In this document: in pieces, positions 62,529 to 64,000 of the stretch
Layout: each line of letters starts with the position of its first letter
Numbering within the stretch: position 1 is the stretch's first letter
NCBI RefSeq assembly: GCF_004698125.1
Contig: NZ_ML214297.1
Coordinates: 558,001-622,000 of the forward strand
Length of the DNA stretch: 64,000 nucleotides
Source of the DNA: Halosimplex halophilum
GTDB taxonomy: Archaea > Halobacteriota > Halobacteria > Halobacteriales > Haloarculaceae
Direction of reading: 5' to 3'
Notes under the pieces: model-generated
Databases searched by the model: none
Seen by the model: the letters and a program-made list of their open reading frames with translations, nothing else
What the model was told of the DNA's origin: nothing
Made by a program: the position numbers and the translations under genes

Positions 62529-63605
62529 TCACCGGATCCAGGTGACGAAGATCGTCCGCGCGAGCCCGACCGCGTAGCCGAGCTTCGGTTTCTTGGTCTC
62601 GCCGGCCTCCCGCTCGTGGATGGTCACCGGGACCTCGACGATGCGCAGGCCGTTCTTGCGGGACTCGATGATGAGCTCGGGCGCGGAGAACCGTTCCTCG
62701 GTGAGCGTGAGCTCGGCGAGCCGGGAGCCGCGGATGGCGCGGAAGCCGTTGGTGCAGTCGGTGATGTCGGTCTTGGCGAGGCGGTTGATCAGCCAGGTGA
62801 ACGTGCGGATGCCGCCCCGGCGGGTGATCGAGTTGCCGGAGTTGTCCTCGCCGCGGTACCGGGAGCCGAGCACGTAGTCGGCCTCGTCGTCGACGATGGG
62901 GGCGACGAGGTCGTCGAGCTGGTCGACGGGGTGCTGGCCGTCGGCGTCCATCGTGACGACGATGTCGGCGCCGTGGTCGCTGGCGATGTCGAAGCCGGTC
63001 TGGAGAGCGCCGCCCTGGCCCTGGTTGATCGGGTGTTCGACGACGATGGCGTCGTACTCCTCGGCGGCCCGCCGGGTGGCGTCGTCGGAGCCGTCGGAGA
63101 CGACGACCGCACGGACGAGGTGGTCGTGGATCCGGTCGGGCAGCGCCGCGAGGACGGTCCCGATCGTGTCGGCCTCGTTGTAGGCCGGGACGACGACGTA
63201 CAGCGTCCGCTCGTCGAGGTCCGCGTCCGGGTCGGCCTGCTGGACGGCCAGGCTCCGCGTGAGGTCGCCGATCGTCCGCTGGCTGGTGTTGACCTGCGAG
63301 ACGAGGTAGAAGATGAGCACGAGGAACGTGACGTTGGCGAAGATCTGGATGAGGATGAAGCGGCTCTCGAGGTTCAGGACGCCGGCGAGCGCGCCGTACA
63401 GCCCCGGCGCGAACGCGACGGTGAGCAGCCCGAGCGCGACCCCGAGGGCGATGGCGAGTTCCGCCCGCGAGAAGGTCGTGCGGTAGCGCTCGAACCCCCA
63501 CAGGAGGACGACGGCCGCTACCCCGGCGAACAGCAGGGTCAGCGCCTCGTTGCTCAACCCCGGGAGGGCTGCCAGGGGGGCGTCGGCGGACACCAGCGGC
63601 GACAT
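62529..63605 (-). CDS. DUF2304-GT2 fusion glycosyltransferase (358 aa)
   Basis: The N-terminal ~110 residues are a DUF2304 membrane domain with three hydrophobic segments (LTLLFAGVAAVVLLWGF, ELAIALGVALGLLTVAF, FILIQIFANVTFLVLIFYLV). They are joined to a dolichol-phosphate-mannose-synthase-like GT2 domain: VVVPAYNEADTIG, VVSDGSDDAT, the DxD in VVTMDADGQHP (about residues 221-231), SRYRGEDNSGN and CTNGFRAIRGSR. It is likely to make a polyprenyl-phosphate sugar, possibly the donor for the GT-C enzyme (inference). ATG 63605 precedes the first helix. Confidence 0.85.
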   Translation of the reverse strand: MSPLVSADAPLAALPGLSNEALTLLFAGVAAVVLLWGFERYRTTFSRAELAIALGVALGLLTVAFAPGLYGALAGVLNLESRFILIQIFANVTFLVLIFYLVSQVNTSQRTIGDLTRSLAVQQADPDADLDERTLYVVVPAYNEADTIGTVLAALPDRIHDHLVRAVVVSDGSDDATRRAAEEYDAIVVEHPINQGQGGALQTGFDIASDHGADIVVTMDADGQHPVDQLDDLVAPIVDDEADYVLGSRYRGEDNSGNSITRRGGIRTFTWLINRLAKTDITDCTNGFRAIRGSRLAELTLTEERFSAPELIIESRKNGLRIVEVPVTIHEREAGETKKPKLGYAVGLARTIFVTWIR

Positions 63606-63762
63606 TGGTTCACCACGGATCACGAACGCCGCCCGATTTGTATCTGCCGGTCCCCCGCGGACGCTCCCGATACCCTTCTCGGAGATCCGGTCCTGGCGGT
63701 CGCGGGCGAAGCGCATCGCCCAAGTAGGCCGGGGGTGTACCCCACGACGAGTCTCCCCGCCG

Positions 63763-64000
63763 ATGTCACAGCCACGCGCCGCGCTCTCCGTCGACCTCGA
63801 GTTCTTCACGCACCTGCCGGCCTACCGCGGGGCCCGCGGGGTCACCGACCGCCCGGCGGTCGGGCTCGGCGGCGTCACGGCGCTGCTCGACGCCCTCGCC
63901 GACGCCGACGCGGCGGGCACGTTCTTCACCGTCGGCGACATCGCCGACGACCACCCGCGGGTCGTCGAGCGCGTCGCCGACGAGGGCCACGAGGTCGCCT
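63763..64000 (+). CDS. polysaccharide deacetylase family protein (partial, runs off the window)
   Basis: The first 79 codons of a NodB-homology protein. ALSVDLEFFTHLP includes the first metal Asp region, and AGTFFTVGDIADDHPRVVERVADEGHEVA is the typical strand-helix before the His motif. It would remove N- or O-acetyl groups from a glycan. Its position at the end of the glycosyltransferase/AlkP cluster supports a glycan modification role. The 3' end lies outside the window. It is divergent from the DUF2304-GT2 gene. Confidence 0.82.
   Translation, partial: MSQPRAALSVDLEFFTHLPAYRGARGVTDRPAVGLGGVTALLDALADADAAGTFFTVGDIADDHPRVVERVADEGHEVA

Overview
The window is chromosomal DNA of a halophilic archaeon (class Halobacteria). 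The signs are very high GC, acidic Asp/Glu-rich proteins, many leaderless genes with a TATA-like box 25-30 bp before the start codon, and purely archaeal families: Top6A/Top6B beside GyrB/GyrA, a proteasome beta subunit with a 48-residue propeptide, Dph2, AglJ, HalOD1, a PGF-CTERM surface protein, and UPF0212. Family Haloarculaceae is a reasonable guess from overall gene content but is not proven. No rRNA, tRNA, CRISPR array, transposase or replication origin was recognised.

Layout. 0-2 kb: two small conserved genes and a MntA/HepT-type toxin-antitoxin pair whose toxin has a frameshifted tail. A structured non-coding repeat lies between the first two genes; a second copy lies at 9.1-9.4 kb. 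2.2-9.1 kb: a type IV pilus ATPase/membrane-platform pair (pilB-pilC), DNA ligase and an MBL hydrolase. 9.4-17.8 kb: the DNA topology locus, with top6B-top6A transcribed leftward and gyrB-gyrA rightward from one shared control region. 17.9-24.7 kb: a surface glycoprotein, arginase, a sugar-nucleotide epimerase, an HrcA-like winged-helix regulator and a type II NADH dehydrogenase. 24.7-25.7 kb: a visibly AT-richer patch with two small regulatory-type genes. 25.7-34 kb: a lipoprotein, a chemotaxis transducer, a CNNM/CBS transporter-like protein, a nucleoside catabolism operon (phosphomutase, cytidine deaminase, nucleoside phosphorylase) and psmB. 34-47.7 kb: small conserved proteins, a HisG-like protein, a coiled-coil protein, a second MBL hydrolase, a YlbF-like protein, dph2, a two-component cluster, a METTL5-type methyltransferase and a rhomboid protease.

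47.7-64 kb is a cell-surface glycan locus: AglJ, three further GT-A/GT-C glycosyltransferases, a flippase, a polysaccharide deacetylase (cut by the window edge), a TrmB-family regulator, and six alkaline-phosphatase-superfamily proteins. Five look like 'sulfatases' but none carries the Cys/Ser-x-Pro-x-Arg signature. Most have Thr at the nucleophile position, as in phosphoethanolamine/phosphoglycerol transferases and phosphodiesterases, and all six end in a common LxxLGY tail. The inferred theme is phospho-decoration or trimming of surface glycans or lipids, and it is the most promising under-described system here.

Other notable points are a near-exact TrmB consensus site between the TrmB-family gene and an overlooked 58-codon Cys-motif gene, a PilC with an added C-terminal DUF7282-like domain, tiny ORFs that bridge neighbouring genes through 4-nt start/stop overlaps, and a receiver-like domain lacking its phospho-acceptor Asp.
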